From Pseudaquabacterium terrae (GTDB taxonomy: Bacteria; Pseudomonadota; Gammaproteobacteria; Burkholderiales; Burkholderiaceae_C): a stretch of 64,000 nucleotides of DNA. The position numbers and the translations under genes were made by a program. Below are positions 17,299-25,947 of this stretch, one piece after another. Each line of letters opens with the position of its first letter. The first letter of the stretch is position 1. Where the stretch lies: NCBI RefSeq assembly GCF_013266755.1, contig NZ_JABRWJ010000009.1, positions 124,001 through 188,000 of the forward strand, read 5' to 3'. The notes beneath the pieces are model-generated. The model ran no database searches and was not told the DNA's origin. It saw only the letters and a program-made list of their open reading frames with translations.

Positions 17299-17993
17299 CG
17301 ATCCTGCTTGCACTCGACGACGTCGGCGTGCGCTATGGCGAGGTCCGCGCGCTGCAAGGCGCGGCCTTGCAGATCCATCGCGGCGACTTCGTTGCGCTGA
17401 TCGGTGCCAACGGGTCCGGCAAGACAACCCTGCTGCAGGTGCTGCACGGCCTGGTGCCGCATTCCGGCATACGCACCGTCAGCCCGCTGGGCGCGGCCCA
17501 GACCATGGTGTTCCAGCGTCCGTTCATGCTGCGCATGTCCGTCTGGAACAACATGCGGCTGGCCCTGTGGCTGGCCGGGGTCCCGGCCGCGCAGAGGCCG
17601 GCCCGCGCCGAACAAGCCCTGGACCGGGCGGGGCTGCGGGGGGTGCGCGCACGGCCCGCACGCACGCTCTCCGGCGGCCAGCAGCAACGCCTGGCACTGG
17701 CTCGCGCGTGGGCTCTGAAGCCCGACGTGCTGTTCCTCGACGAGCCCACGGCCAACCTCGATCCTTCAGGCAAGAAGGAGGTCGAGGCGATGCTCGCAGG
17801 GTTCGCGGCCGATGGCATGACGCTGGTGATGAGCACCCACAATCTGGGGCAGGCCAAGCGCCTCGCCACCCGCGTGGTCTACCTCGATCGGGGCATCATC
17901 CGGGCCGATCTTCCGACGACACACTTCTTCCAGGACAGCCTGGACGACCGCACCGAACTGTTCTTGAAAGGCGACCTGAAATGGGAAGTGTGA
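17295..17993 (+). CDS. tupC: Tungstate/molybdate ABC transporter ATP-binding protein
   Basis: A 232-residue ABC ATPase powering oxyanion import. Walker A is GANGSGKTTLL near residue 37; the signature is LSGGQQQRLALARAW; Walker B is VLFLDEPTANLD; the switch histidine is in STHNLGQAK. The length is short, without the C-terminal regulatory domain found in ModC, which fits TupC. The ATG at 17295 overlaps the tupB stop by four bases and its own end overlaps tupA by 13 bases, so the three genes form one coupled unit. Confidence 0.92.
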   Translation: MTILLALDDVGVRYGEVRALQGAALQIHRGDFVALIGANGSGKTTLLQVLHGLVPHSGIRTVSPLGAAQTMVFQRPFMLRMSVWNNMRLALWLAGVPAAQRPARAEQALDRAGLRGVRARPARTLSGGQQQRLALARAWALKPDVLFLDEPTANLDPSGKKEVEAMLAGFAADGMTLVMSTHNLGQAKRLATRVVYLDRGIIRADLPTTHFFQDSLDDRTELFLKGDLKWEV

Positions 17994-18808
17994 GCAGGCT
18001 GGCGATCTCGCTGGCGCTGATGCTGGCGTCCGCATGGGCCACTGCGCAGGAGCGCAGCATCCTGATGGCGTCGACCACCAGCACCGAGCAGTCCGGCTTG
18101 TTCGCCCATCTGTTGCCGGCGTTCAAGAAGGCCACCCACATCGACGTGCGGGTGGTGGCTCAAGGCACCGGCCAGGCCCTGGACATGGGGCGGCGTGGCG
18201 ACGCCGACGTGCTCTTCGTGCACGACCAGACCGCCGAAGAGAAATTCGTGGCCGATGGCTTCGGGCTGCCGCGCCGTGCGGTGATGTACAACGACTTCGT
18301 GCTGATCGGCCCGGCATCCGATCCGGCGGGCGTGAAAGGCCGGGACGTGGTCGCTGCGATGAACCGCCTTGCCAACTCGGCGTCGGCCTTTGTCTCGCGC
18401 GGCGACAAGAGCGGCACCCACGCCGCCGAGCTGCGCTACTGGAAGTCGGCCGGCATCGACGACCCGGCGATCAAGGGCCCTGCCCGTCCATTCGACTACC
18501 GTGCCTGCGGTTGCGGCATGGGGGCGGCGCTCAACATCGCTGCCAGCAGCAACGCCTACGTGCTGGCCGACCGCGGCACCTGGCTGTCGTTCAAGAACCG
18601 CGGTGAACTGGCGGTGCTGGTGGAGGGCGACACGCGGCTGTTCAACCAGTACGGCGTCATCGTGGTGAACCCGGCGAAGCATCCCCACACCAAGACCGCA
18701 CTGGCGCAGGCGTTCGCCGACTGGGTGGTGTCGCCCGACGGCCAGGCCGTGATCGCCACGTACAAGATCGGCGGCGAACAGCTCTTCTTTCCCAACGCGA
18801 GGCCCTGA
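17981..18808 (+). CDS. tupA: Tungstate-binding periplasmic protein
   Basis: A 275-residue exported binding protein. An N-terminal signal peptide (hydrophobic stretch ending WATAQE) is followed by ASTTSTEQSGLF, the TTTS-type oxyanion motif of TupA proteins, here with serine in first place. Further family features are SRGDKSGTH and the tail NQYGVIVVNP. TupA proteins discriminate tungstate strongly from molybdate; this is family knowledge and not proven for this variant. The location between two formate dehydrogenases and mobA suggests supply of metal for them. Confidence 0.92.
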   Translation: MGSVSRLAISLALMLASAWATAQERSILMASTTSTEQSGLFAHLLPAFKKATHIDVRVVAQGTGQALDMGRRGDADVLFVHDQTAEEKFVADGFGLPRRAVMYNDFVLIGPASDPAGVKGRDVVAAMNRLANSASAFVSRGDKSGTHAAELRYWKSAGIDDPAIKGPARPFDYRACGCGMGAALNIAASSNAYVLADRGTWLSFKNRGELAVLVEGDTRLFNQYGVIVVNPAKHPHTKTALAQAFADWVVSPDGQAVIATYKIGGEQLFFPNARP

Positions 18809-18817
18809 GGTCGTTCG

Positions 18818-19414
18818 ATGATCGAACCCCATGACATCACCGGTCTGGTGCTGGCGGGTGGCCGCGGCAGCCGCATGGGCGGCGTCGACAAGGGGCTGCA
18901 GAAGCATGCCGGCGTGCCGCTGGCGATGCACGCGCTGATGCGGCTGGCACCGCAGGTCGGCGCGGTGATGATCAACGCCAACCGCAACCTGGGCGCCTAC
19001 GAATCCTTCGGCGCGCCGGTCTGGCCCGACGCCGTGACCGACTATGCCGGTCCGCTGTCCGGCTTCCTCGCGGGCCTGGAGCATTGCGAGACCCCCTGGC
19101 TCGCCACGGTGCCCTGCGACTCCCCGCTGTTCCCGCTCGACCTGGTGCAGCGCCTGGCGGCGGCCGCGCATGAACACGACGCCGAGATCGCGATGGCGGC
19201 AACGCGAGAAGCCGGGGTGCTCCAGGTCCAGCCGGTGTTCTGCCTGCTGAAGATCGGCTTGCTCGAGAGCCTGGTCCGGTTCACGCAGGGCGGCCAGCGC
19301 AAGATCGACAAGTGGACGGCGCAGCACCGTTGCGTCGAGGTCGAATTCGAAGACGCGCACGCGTTCGCCAACGCGAACACGATGGACGAGCTGCAGCAGC
19401 TGCAGCCCCGCTGA
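18818..19414 (+). CDS. mobA: Molybdenum cofactor guanylyltransferase
   Basis: A 198-residue MobA. It adds GMP to molybdopterin to make the guanine dinucleotide cofactor used by both formate dehydrogenases here. The nucleotide loop [15 protein letters not shown] is near residue 12, and the magnesium aspartate is in [10 protein letters not shown]. It begins nine bases after tupA and ends three bases before a convergent gene. The placement completes a metal import, cofactor synthesis and enzyme set on one stretch. Confidence 0.94.
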   Translation: MIEPHDITGLVLAGGRGSRMGGVDKGLQKHAGVPLAMHALMRLAPQVGAVMINANRNLGAYESFGAPVWPDAVTDYAGPLSGFLAGLEHCETPWLATVPCDSPLFPLDLVQRLAAAAHEHDAEIAMAATREAGVLQVQPVFCLLKIGLLESLVRFTQGGQRKIDKWTAQHRCVEVEFEDAHAFANANTMDELQQLQPR

Positions 19415-19417
19415 GTC

Positions 19418-19816
19418 TCACTTCTTGGCCGTGCCCTGCAATTCGGCTGCCGTTTGTTTCGAGCTCGGCGGCGCTGTCGCGGTCTTGGGCGGTGAATGGG
19501 CGCCAGCGGCTTCCAGCGGTGGAGTCGCAGCGGGCGGCACGAACGCGCCCGGATCGGTGCAGGGGGGAGTGTCGACGGGCGCCATCACCGGCTTGCCGCC
19601 GGCCGACGCGGTCTTCTTGTAGTGCTCGACCGTGCGCTCCATCGAGCGGCAGAGCTGGTACGCGCCTACCTTGTTCGTCCACTCTGTCTTCGCCGCGGTT
19701 TCCGCAGCCTTGGCTTTGGCTTCGTCGCTGAGGGGCGGCAGCTTGGCAGCCGCGGGCGACGAGACGAGAAGGACGGCCACGCAGACGGCGATCAGTGAAG
19801 TCTTGGCAAGGCGCAT
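19418..19816 (-). CDS. Small exported protein at the end of the fdh operon
   Basis: A 132-residue protein with a signal peptide (start MRLAKTS, cleavage near PAAAKL). The mature part has a helical region with two cysteines (YQLCRSMER and TPPCTDPG) and ends in a proline/alanine-rich tail. It sits 23 bases after the cytochrome b gene and reads in the same direction, so it is likely the last gene of the periplasmic formate dehydrogenase operon. No function is known to me; a periplasmic assembly or anchoring role is only a guess from location. Confidence 0.75.
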   Translation of the reverse strand: MRLAKTSLIAVCVAVLLVSSPAAAKLPPLSDEAKAKAAETAAKTEWTNKVGAYQLCRSMERTVEHYKKTASAGGKPVMAPVDTPPCTDPGAFVPPAATPPLEAAGAHSPPKTATAPPSSKQTAAELQGTAKK

Positions 19817-19839
19817 GACAGTGTCCTCTCGATCGTGAT

Positions 19840-21015
19840 TCAGACCTGCGCGGCTGGTTGCCCAGGGCGATCATCCGGCGCGGTGCGCCGTGCAGGAATG
19901 CGGCCGGCGCGGATGTCCTCGTACCAGAGCTCGTGGTGCTCCTTGGCCCAGCCCTCGTCGACATGGCCCGTCTTCATCGCCTTGAAGGCATCCTTCATGC
20001 CCAGCGTGCCCAGGTAGATGTGGCCGAGGAACATCGCCATCATCAGCGCCGTGGCGACACCGTGGACCATGTGGGCGATCTGCATGTCGCCGCGCTGGTA
20101 GGCCATGCCCGGGATCACCTTGTCGAGCACCAGCCCGGAGACGACCACGATGACGCCGAGGAAGAACACGCCGCCCCAGAAGATCAGCTTCTCGCCGGCG
20201 TTGAAGCGTCCCGAGGGCGGCTCCTTGCCGCCGAAGAGGCCTCCTCCCTTGCGCAGCCATTGCATGTCGGAGGCATTCGGGAAGTTGTCCTTCAGGAAGG
20301 TGAAGAACACGATCAGCAGGGACACCGCAAAGAGCGGACCCAACAGGTTGTGCGCGGTCTTCAGCGCATAGGTCAGCCATCCGAACAGCGTGGTGCCGGT
20401 CAATGGCAGCAGGATGAACTTGCCGAAGGCCATCACCAGGCCGGATATCGCGAGCACGCAGAAGGCGATCGCGTTGCTCCAGTGCGCCGCGCGCTCGAAA
20501 TAGGTGAAGCGTTCGATCTGGCGTCCGGTGTCGGGCTCATGCCCGCCGAGCGGCCCGCGCGTGAAGAAGTAGAGCGCGATGGCCAGCACGGTGATGACGA
20601 TCAGCGCGCCGCCATACGGAATGATCCACTCGTTGCGCACCTGTCGCCAGGCATCTCCGGCATTCGTGTAGCGCGACCCCGGGTACTGCACGAACGGCTG
20701 GACCAGCACGCCCTGCTCGGCACCGGGCAGGCTGGACGTGCCCTTGTTGACACCCGACTCCCGCACGGCGCGCCAGAACGGCGCGTTGTTGCCCGGCTGG
20801 CTCTTGGCGCGCTGGGCGTTGGTCTCGTCGGGTTTCGGTTCGGGGGGCGCCACGAAGCCGGCCGGCGGGCCGGCCAGGGCGGGCGTGGCTGCCGGCGCTG
20901 TTGCAGTCGAAGCCGAAGCTGAACCGGCGGCCTCGGGCACGGCCTGTCCGGACGCCATCGTGACAGCCAGCGCGGCCAGGAGCCCTGCCAGCACGCGGGG
21001 AATCAGGGGTCGCAT
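19840..21015 (-). CDS. fdhC: Formate dehydrogenase cytochrome b subunit (gamma)
   Basis: A 391-residue membrane subunit that anchors periplasmic FdhAB and passes electrons to quinone. It has a signal sequence, a long proline-rich periplasmic segment of about 100 residues, then four main membrane helices. Likely heme b histidines lie in AAHWSNAIAF, TAHNLLGP, IAHMVHG and FLGHIYLG, the FdnI-like pattern. The tail includes EGWAKEHHELWYED. I use the ATG at 21015, where the signal peptide begins (MRPLIPR). The long exported N-terminal extension is typical of the betaproteobacterial form and absent from the short E. coli subunits. Confidence 0.93.
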   Translation of the reverse strand: MRPLIPRVLAGLLAALAVTMASGQAVPEAAGSASASTATAPAATPALAGPPAGFVAPPEPKPDETNAQRAKSQPGNNAPFWRAVRESGVNKGTSSLPGAEQGVLVQPFVQYPGSRYTNAGDAWRQVRNEWIIPYGGALIVITVLAIALYFFTRGPLGGHEPDTGRQIERFTYFERAAHWSNAIAFCVLAISGLVMAFGKFILLPLTGTTLFGWLTYALKTAHNLLGPLFAVSLLIVFFTFLKDNFPNASDMQWLRKGGGLFGGKEPPSGRFNAGEKLIFWGGVFFLGVIVVVSGLVLDKVIPGMAYQRGDMQIAHMVHGVATALMMAMFLGHIYLGTLGMKDAFKAMKTGHVDEGWAKEHHELWYEDIRAGRIPARRTAPDDRPGQPAAQV

Positions 21016-21043
21016 CGCGGTCTCCGTGGGGGCTCGGGGCTTC

Positions 21044-21286
21044 TCAGCGCACGTAGTCGTTCTGCGCCTGGGCTCGCTTGCGGATCTGCTCTTCCCAGGC
21101 GGTCTTGTCGCCCACCTTCCACCCGGAAGCAAGGAACGCCGGGGTTGCGGCGTCAGACGCCGACCAGGGCTGCGCGTCAGGCTTCCTGGCCGTCTGATCC
21201 AGCTTCTGGGACCGTTCGCCGCAGCCCGCCAATGCCGCCGCCGCCAGCACGACGGCAGCGACACCGCAGGCCGCCCGCTGCGTCAC
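21044..21286 (-). CDS. Small lipoprotein in the fdh operon
   Basis: An 80-residue lipoprotein. A hydrophobic leader is followed by the lipobox LAGC near residue 22; the short mature part is charged and ends AQNDYVR. Its start overlaps the fdhB stop by four bases, so it is translationally coupled to the formate dehydrogenase beta subunit and probably acts with the complex on the periplasmic side. I know no specific function. Confidence 0.8.
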   Translation of the reverse strand: MTQRAACGVAAVVLAAAALAGCGERSQKLDQTARKPDAQPWSASDAATPAFLASGWKVGDKTAWEEQIRKRAQAQNDYVR

Positions 21287-21912
21287 TTCTTTTCCCCGGT
21301 GGTGGGCGTTGCCAGCGAGGTCTGCGTCGGCTTGCCGTAGGCGGTTCCCCAGCCCCAGACTTCGCTGCCCTTGCCGCGATTCAGCACACGGGTGCGGAAG
21401 ATGTCGGCCACCACGTCACCGTCACCGCCGAGCAGCGCCTTGGTCGAGCACATTTCCGCGCAGGCGGGCAGCTTGCCTTCGGACAGGCGATTGCGGCCGT
21501 ACTTGGCGTTTTCTGCGTCGCTGCCATTGGCCTCCGGGCCACCGGCGCAGAAGGTGCACTTGTCCATCTTGCCGCGCAGGCCGAATTCGCCATTGCTGGG
21601 GAATTGGGGCGCACCGAATGGGCAGGCATAGGAGCAATAGCCGCAGCCGATGCACACGTCCTTGTCGTGCAGCACCACCCCTTCGTCCGTGCGATAGAAG
21701 CAGTCGACCGGACAGACGGCCATGCACGGCGCATCGGAGCAGTGCATGCAGGCGACGGAGATGCTCTTCTCGCCGGCGGCGCCGTCATTGAGGGTGACCA
21801 CGCGACGCCGGTTGACGCCCCAGGGCACGTTGTGTTCGGCCTTGCACGCCGTGACGCAGCCGTTGCACTCGATGCAACGATCGGCGTCGCAGATGAATTT
21901 CATTCTTGCCAT
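21283..21912 (-). CDS. fdhB: Formate dehydrogenase iron-sulfur beta subunit
   Basis: A 209-residue four-cluster ferredoxin subunit that carries electrons from FdhA to the cytochrome b. Four cysteine groups are visible: CIECNGCVTAC, CMHCSDAPCMAVCP, CIGCGYCSYACP, and a spread group CTFC with CAEMC later. It lacks its own signal peptide and membrane helix, so it presumably crosses the membrane bound to Tat-exported FdhA. The gene starts 15 bases after fdhA and overlaps the lipoprotein gene at its end. Confidence 0.95.
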   Translation of the reverse strand: MARMKFICDADRCIECNGCVTACKAEHNVPWGVNRRRVVTLNDGAAGEKSISVACMHCSDAPCMAVCPVDCFYRTDEGVVLHDKDVCIGCGYCSYACPFGAPQFPSNGEFGLRGKMDKCTFCAGGPEANGSDAENAKYGRNRLSEGKLPACAEMCSTKALLGGDGDVVADIFRTRVLNRGKGSEVWGWGTAYGKPTQTSLATPTTGEKK

Positions 21913-21927
21913 GCCGTTCTCCTGGGG

Positions 21928-24897
21928 TCAGGCAGTTGCCTTCTGCACCTGGCAGACCGTGGTCTTGGTTTCCTGCATCATCGTCACGCTGTCGTAGCCG
22001 TAGGTCGTGGCCGTGTTGACGGCCTCGCCTCGAATGACCGGTGCCGCGCCATTCGGGTAATAGGGCAGCATGTCCGTGCCCTGCCAACGGCCCGAGAAGT
22101 GGAACGGCAGCCACACGGTCTCCCGGTCCACGCGCTCGGTCAGCAGCGCCTTCACCGTGAGCCTCGCACCGGTCGGTGTGGTGACCCAGACATTCTCGCC
22201 ATTGCGAATGCCGCGATCGTTGGCGGTGGCCGGATTGATTTCGACGAACATTTCCTGCTGCAACTCGGCCAGCCAGGGGTTGGATCGTGTCTCCTCGCCG
22301 CCGCCTTCGAACTCGACCAGGCGCCCCGAGCTCATGATCAACGGGAAGGTCTTGCCGATGTCCTTGTTCTTTTCCTGAACGCTCTTGAACAGCGTCGGCA
22401 GGCGCCAGAACGCCTTCTTGTCGTCGTGCGTCGGGTACTTGGCGATCAGGTCGGGCCGGGTGGAATACAGCGCTTCCCGGTGCTGCGGGATCGGATCGGG
22501 GAAGTTCCACACGACAGCGCGCGCACGCGCGTTGCCGAACGGATGGCATCCATGGGCCAACGACACGCGCTGGATGCCCCCGGACAGGTCGGTCTTCCAG
22601 TTCTTGCCTTCGGCAGCGGCCTTTTCGGCTTCGCTCAGGTCGTTCCACCAACCCAGCTTCTTCAGCAGGATGTGGTCGAACTCCGGGTAGCCGGTGGTGA
22701 TCTCTGCACCTTTGGAGCAGGACCCATCGGCGGCCAGCAGGTTCACGCCTTCGCGCTCCACGCCGAAGTTCGCGCGGAAATTGCCACCGCCCTCCATCAC
22801 GTGCCTGGACGTGTCGTACAGGTTCGGCGAGCCGGGATGCTTGAGCTCGGGGTTGCCATAGCAGGGCCAGGGCAGGCCGAAGTAGTCGCCGTCGAGCTTG
22901 TAGCCGGTCTCCTTGTCGACGCCGCCCTTGGCCCTGAGCGTCTTCACGTCGAAGACATTCATGTTGCGCATGTGCGCCTTCAGCCGCTCCGGGCTCTGGC
23001 CGGTGTAGCCGATGGTCCACATGCCCTTGTTGATCTCGCGCAGCACGGACTCGGGCTCCGGCTCCATCATCCCGCCCTTGCCGGCCACCAGCTTGTGGCT
23101 CTTGGTGAACTCCTTGTCGAAGCCCAGCTTCTGCGCCAGCTGGTACATGATCATCTGGTCGGTGCGCGAGTCCCACAGCGGCTCGATCACCTTCTCGCGC
23201 CATTGCAGCGAGCGGTTCGACGCGGTGCAGGAGCCGCTGGTCTCGAACTGCGTGGCCGCCGGCAACAGATAGGTGGCGCGGTTCGGATTCAGCTCGCTGT
23301 CCTTGCCGGGCATGGCCGCCATCGCCGCGGTGGCCGACGGGTACGGGTCGATCACCACCAGCAGGTCCAGCTTGTCCATCGCCTTCTTCATCTCGAGACC
23401 GCGCGTCTGCGAGTTCGGCGCATGCCCCCAGAAGAACAGGCCGCGCAGGTTGCTGTCCTGATCGATCAGCTCGTTCTTCTCGAGCACCCCGTCGATCCAG
23501 CGCGAGACGGTCATGCCGGGCTTGGTCAGCATGCCCGGCGCGTACTGCTTCTTGATCCACTCGAAGTCGACGTCCCACACCTTGGCGAAGTGTTTCCAGG
23601 CGCCTTCGGCCAGCCCGTAGTAGCCGGGCAGCGAATCCGGATTCGGGCCCACATCGGTGGCGCCCTGCACGTTGTCGTGGCCGCGGAAGATGTTGGCGCC
23701 ACCGCCCGAGACCCCGATGTTGCCCAGGGCGAGCTGCAGGATGCAGGAGGCGCGCACCACCGCATTGCCGGTGGTGTGCTGGGTCTGACCCATGCACCAG
23801 ACGACGGTGCTGGGCCGGTTGTCGGCCAGCGTCTTGGCCGTCTTGTAGCAGGTGGCTTCATCGACGCCGCAGGCCTCGAACACCTTGTCCGGCGTCCACT
23901 TCGCCATGATGTCGTCGCGCACCTTGTCCATGCCATACACGCGGTCGGCGATGAACTTCTTGTCTTCCCAGCCGTTCTTGAAGATGTGATAGACCAGGCC
24001 GAAGAGGAAAGGAATGTCGCTGCCCGAGCGGATGCGCACGTAGTCGTCGGCCTTGGCTGCCGTGCGCGTGAAGCGCGGGTCGACCACGATCATCTTGCAG
24101 CCGGTTTCCTTGGCATGCAGCATGTGCAGCATCGACACCGGGTGCGCTTCGGCCGCGTTCGAGCCGATGTACATCGCGGCCTTCGAATTGCGCATGTCGT
24201 TGTACGAATTGGTCATCGCCCCGTAGCCCCAGGTGTTGGCAACACCCGCGACCGTGGTGGAGTGACAAATGCGCGCCTGGTGGTCGCAGTTGTTGCTGCC
24301 CCACAGGCTCACCCACTTGCGCAGCAGATAGGCCTGCTCGTTGCTGTGCTTGCTCGAGCCGACGATGAAGATCGAGTCGGGCCCGCTCTGCTTCTTCAGC
24401 TCGAGCATCTTGGCGCTGATCTCGTTGAGCGCCTGATCCCAGCTGATCTTCTCGTACTTGCCATTGACCAGCTTCATCGGCGTGCGCAGCCGGTATTCGC
24501 CGTGGCCGTGCTCACGCAGCGCCGCGCCTTTCGCGCAATGAGCTCCCAGGTTGATCGGCGAATCGAACACCGGCTCCTGGCGCACCCACACGCCGTTCTC
24601 GACGACCGCATCGACGGCACAACCGACGGAGCAGTGGCCGCACACGGTGCGCTTGATTTCCACCTTGCGTGCCTTGCCCGATGCCGGGGCATCGGCCGCC
24701 TGCGCCTTCTTCTGCACCAGCGCCAGTTGCGAGACCGCGATGCCGGTGCCGACACCCAGACCCGATCGGCGCAGGAAGGCACGCCGGTCCATCGTGGGAA
24801 TCGCACGCGAGACGCCGCGCGCCAGGCTGGCGACGAGTCCGCTGTCCGAAGCGCCGGCGTGACCGCCGGAGTGGCCGGGTTTGCGCGTGAGCAGCAT
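21928..24897 (-). CDS. fdhA: Periplasmic formate dehydrogenase catalytic alpha subunit
   Basis: A 989-residue Tat-exported molybdopterin enzyme. The twin-arginine signal DRRAFLRRSGLG lies at about residues 36-47, after an unusually long charged leader. The [4Fe-4S] site is CGHCSVGC plus GAHCAKG; the metal ligand is Cys211 in ARICHSTT, so this is the cysteine form and no selenocysteine is needed. It oxidises formate in the periplasm and feeds quinone through FdhB and FdhC. The ATG at 24897 has a strong ribosome site (aaagaggag); an internal ATG at 24792 sits right at the Tat motif but lacks one. The small Tat protein precedes it by 12 bases. Confidence 0.95.
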   Translation of the reverse strand: MLLTRKPGHSGGHAGASDSGLVASLARGVSRAIPTMDRRAFLRRSGLGVGTGIAVSQLALVQKKAQAADAPASGKARKVEIKRTVCGHCSVGCAVDAVVENGVWVRQEPVFDSPINLGAHCAKGAALREHGHGEYRLRTPMKLVNGKYEKISWDQALNEISAKMLELKKQSGPDSIFIVGSSKHSNEQAYLLRKWVSLWGSNNCDHQARICHSTTVAGVANTWGYGAMTNSYNDMRNSKAAMYIGSNAAEAHPVSMLHMLHAKETGCKMIVVDPRFTRTAAKADDYVRIRSGSDIPFLFGLVYHIFKNGWEDKKFIADRVYGMDKVRDDIMAKWTPDKVFEACGVDEATCYKTAKTLADNRPSTVVWCMGQTQHTTGNAVVRASCILQLALGNIGVSGGGANIFRGHDNVQGATDVGPNPDSLPGYYGLAEGAWKHFAKVWDVDFEWIKKQYAPGMLTKPGMTVSRWIDGVLEKNELIDQDSNLRGLFFWGHAPNSQTRGLEMKKAMDKLDLLVVIDPYPSATAAMAAMPGKDSELNPNRATYLLPAATQFETSGSCTASNRSLQWREKVIEPLWDSRTDQMIMYQLAQKLGFDKEFTKSHKLVAGKGGMMEPEPESVLREINKGMWTIGYTGQSPERLKAHMRNMNVFDVKTLRAKGGVDKETGYKLDGDYFGLPWPCYGNPELKHPGSPNLYDTSRHVMEGGGNFRANFGVEREGVNLLAADGSCSKGAEITTGYPEFDHILLKKLGWWNDLSEAEKAAAEGKNWKTDLSGGIQRVSLAHGCHPFGNARARAVVWNFPDPIPQHREALYSTRPDLIAKYPTHDDKKAFWRLPTLFKSVQEKNKDIGKTFPLIMSSGRLVEFEGGGEETRSNPWLAELQQEMFVEINPATANDRGIRNGENVWVTTPTGARLTVKALLTERVDRETVWLPFHFSGRWQGTDMLPYYPNGAAPVIRGEAVNTATTYGYDSVTMMQETKTTVCQVQKATA

Positions 24898-24909
24898 GAC
24901 AGCTCCTCT

Positions 24910-25167
24910 TTAGCTGCGGGTGGTCTCGTAGTAGCGCAGCACGTGCGCCGACAAGCGATATCCCGCCGATGTGTCGAGCGCCTTGGGCACCGCCGCGGCA
25001 GCGGCAGCCACTTCGGGCGTGGCCTCAGGAAGCGCCGTCACCGCCAGGGCGGCAGCCCCTGCTGCGCCCGCGCCGGCCAGCAGGCCGCGGCGCTTCAACG
25101 GGTTCGCCGGTGGAGCCGGTGGAACCGGTGCAAGAGGCTTGGCGTCGGAACCGTGATGCTTGCTCAT
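24910..25167 (-). CDS. Formate dehydrogenase-associated small Tat-signal protein
   Basis: An 85-residue protein with a proline-rich start and a Tat-like signal (PLKRRGLLAGAG), then a short mature tail ending YRLSAHVLRYYETTRS. It matches the family described as a formate dehydrogenase region Tat target, found directly ahead of fdhA in many proteobacteria. Its function is not established; co-export with FdhA or a role in complex assembly is inferred from the constant gene position. The -30 to -150 bases upstream form the gap after torD and may hold a promoter. Confidence 0.85.
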   Translation of the reverse strand: MSKHHGSDAKPLAPVPPAPPANPLKRRGLLAGAGAAGAAALAVTALPEATPEVAAAAAAVPKALDTSAGYRLSAHVLRYYETTRS

Positions 25168-25317
25168 GGCTGATGCTCCAGCTGGGCGCAGCCCGGCCGG
25201 CGGGCCAGCGCATAGGGCCGAATGTGGCAGGTCCGGCCCTGGGCTTCATCAGGGTCTTTCCGTAGCCGGTCTAGACAAGTTGCCGCAGCGATGCCGCGGG
25301 GTGCTTGCTGCGGTGCG
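25168..25317 (-). other. Intergenic gap between the TorD-like gene and the Tat protein gene
   Basis: A 150-base gap on the leading side of the fdhABC operon, the only sizeable break in the minus-strand set. A promoter here is likely by position, but I see only weak boxes and no clear operator. Confidence 0.3.
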
Positions 25318-25947
25318 TCAAAGCAGATCGAAAGCCTGCGCTTCGACGGCCATGAAGTCGCGCGTGAATCCGGCCAGCGCGCGGTAGAAGTCCGCTGCCG
25401 GCTGTTGCTCGATGGTTTCGCACAGCCGCTCGCACCAGCTGCGCAGGTGGGCATTGAAGAACCGCTGCTGTGTCGCGAGGTTGCTGACGCTCACGTCCTC
25501 GCCGGTGATGAGGTAGCTCATCACCTCGCACAGCGCCGCGATGTGGTCTTCGGTTTCGAGCACCGCCACCGGACGCTCCAGGCCCAGTGCGTCCAGGTCA
25601 TCGCGCAGCGCGACCAGCGGTTTCTCGTTCAACGCACCGGCCAGGAACCACGAGGCGTTCAGGGCGACCTCCGGCTTGCCGACCCCGCCGAACAGCGTGA
25701 CGAACTCGTCCGCCACATGGCCCACGGGCACGCGCCTCGCCGCAGCGACCAACGCGGACCAACTGCTTTCCAGGAAGCCACCGGCGCTGGGCGCTTCAGT
25801 GGCCGCCATGCGCAGCCGGTCGTACAGCTCGGGCGTCGGCGCGGCGTGGTAGAGCTGGGCCAGCAGCCCGTAGACCTCGGCACGCGCCCGCTCCTCGGCA
25901 TCGTCCGGCAGGCCGAGGTGCACCGGGGACACGGCCGCATCAGACAT
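25318..25947 (-). CDS. TorD-family maturation chaperone
   Basis: A 209-residue all-helical chaperone of the TorD/DmsD type. Family features include RAEVYGLLAQLYH near residue 22, a central LETEDHIAALCEVMSYL segment, and the closing FNAHLRSWCERLCE. Such chaperones bind the Tat signal of their molybdoenzyme and hold it back until the cofactor is in. With fdhA next downstream, FdhA is the expected client. Its start overlaps the ferredoxin gene by eight bases. Confidence 0.9.
   Translation of the reverse strand: MSDAAVSPVHLGLPDDAEERARAEVYGLLAQLYHAAPTPELYDRLRMAATEAPSAGGFLESSWSALVAAARRVPVGHVADEFVTLFGGVGKPEVALNASWFLAGALNEKPLVALRDDLDALGLERPVAVLETEDHIAALCEVMSYLITGEDVSVSNLATQQRFFNAHLRSWCERLCETIEQQPAADFYRALAGFTRDFMAVEAQAFDLL

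Noticed and set aside
21145-25173. A plus-strand open frame of over 1300 codons antisense to the lipoprotein, fdhB, fdhA and Tat-protein genes
   Set aside because: It mirrors the codon phase of real minus-strand genes with clear cofactor motifs, and its translation is rich in R, H, A and V with no domain. It is a high-GC shadow.
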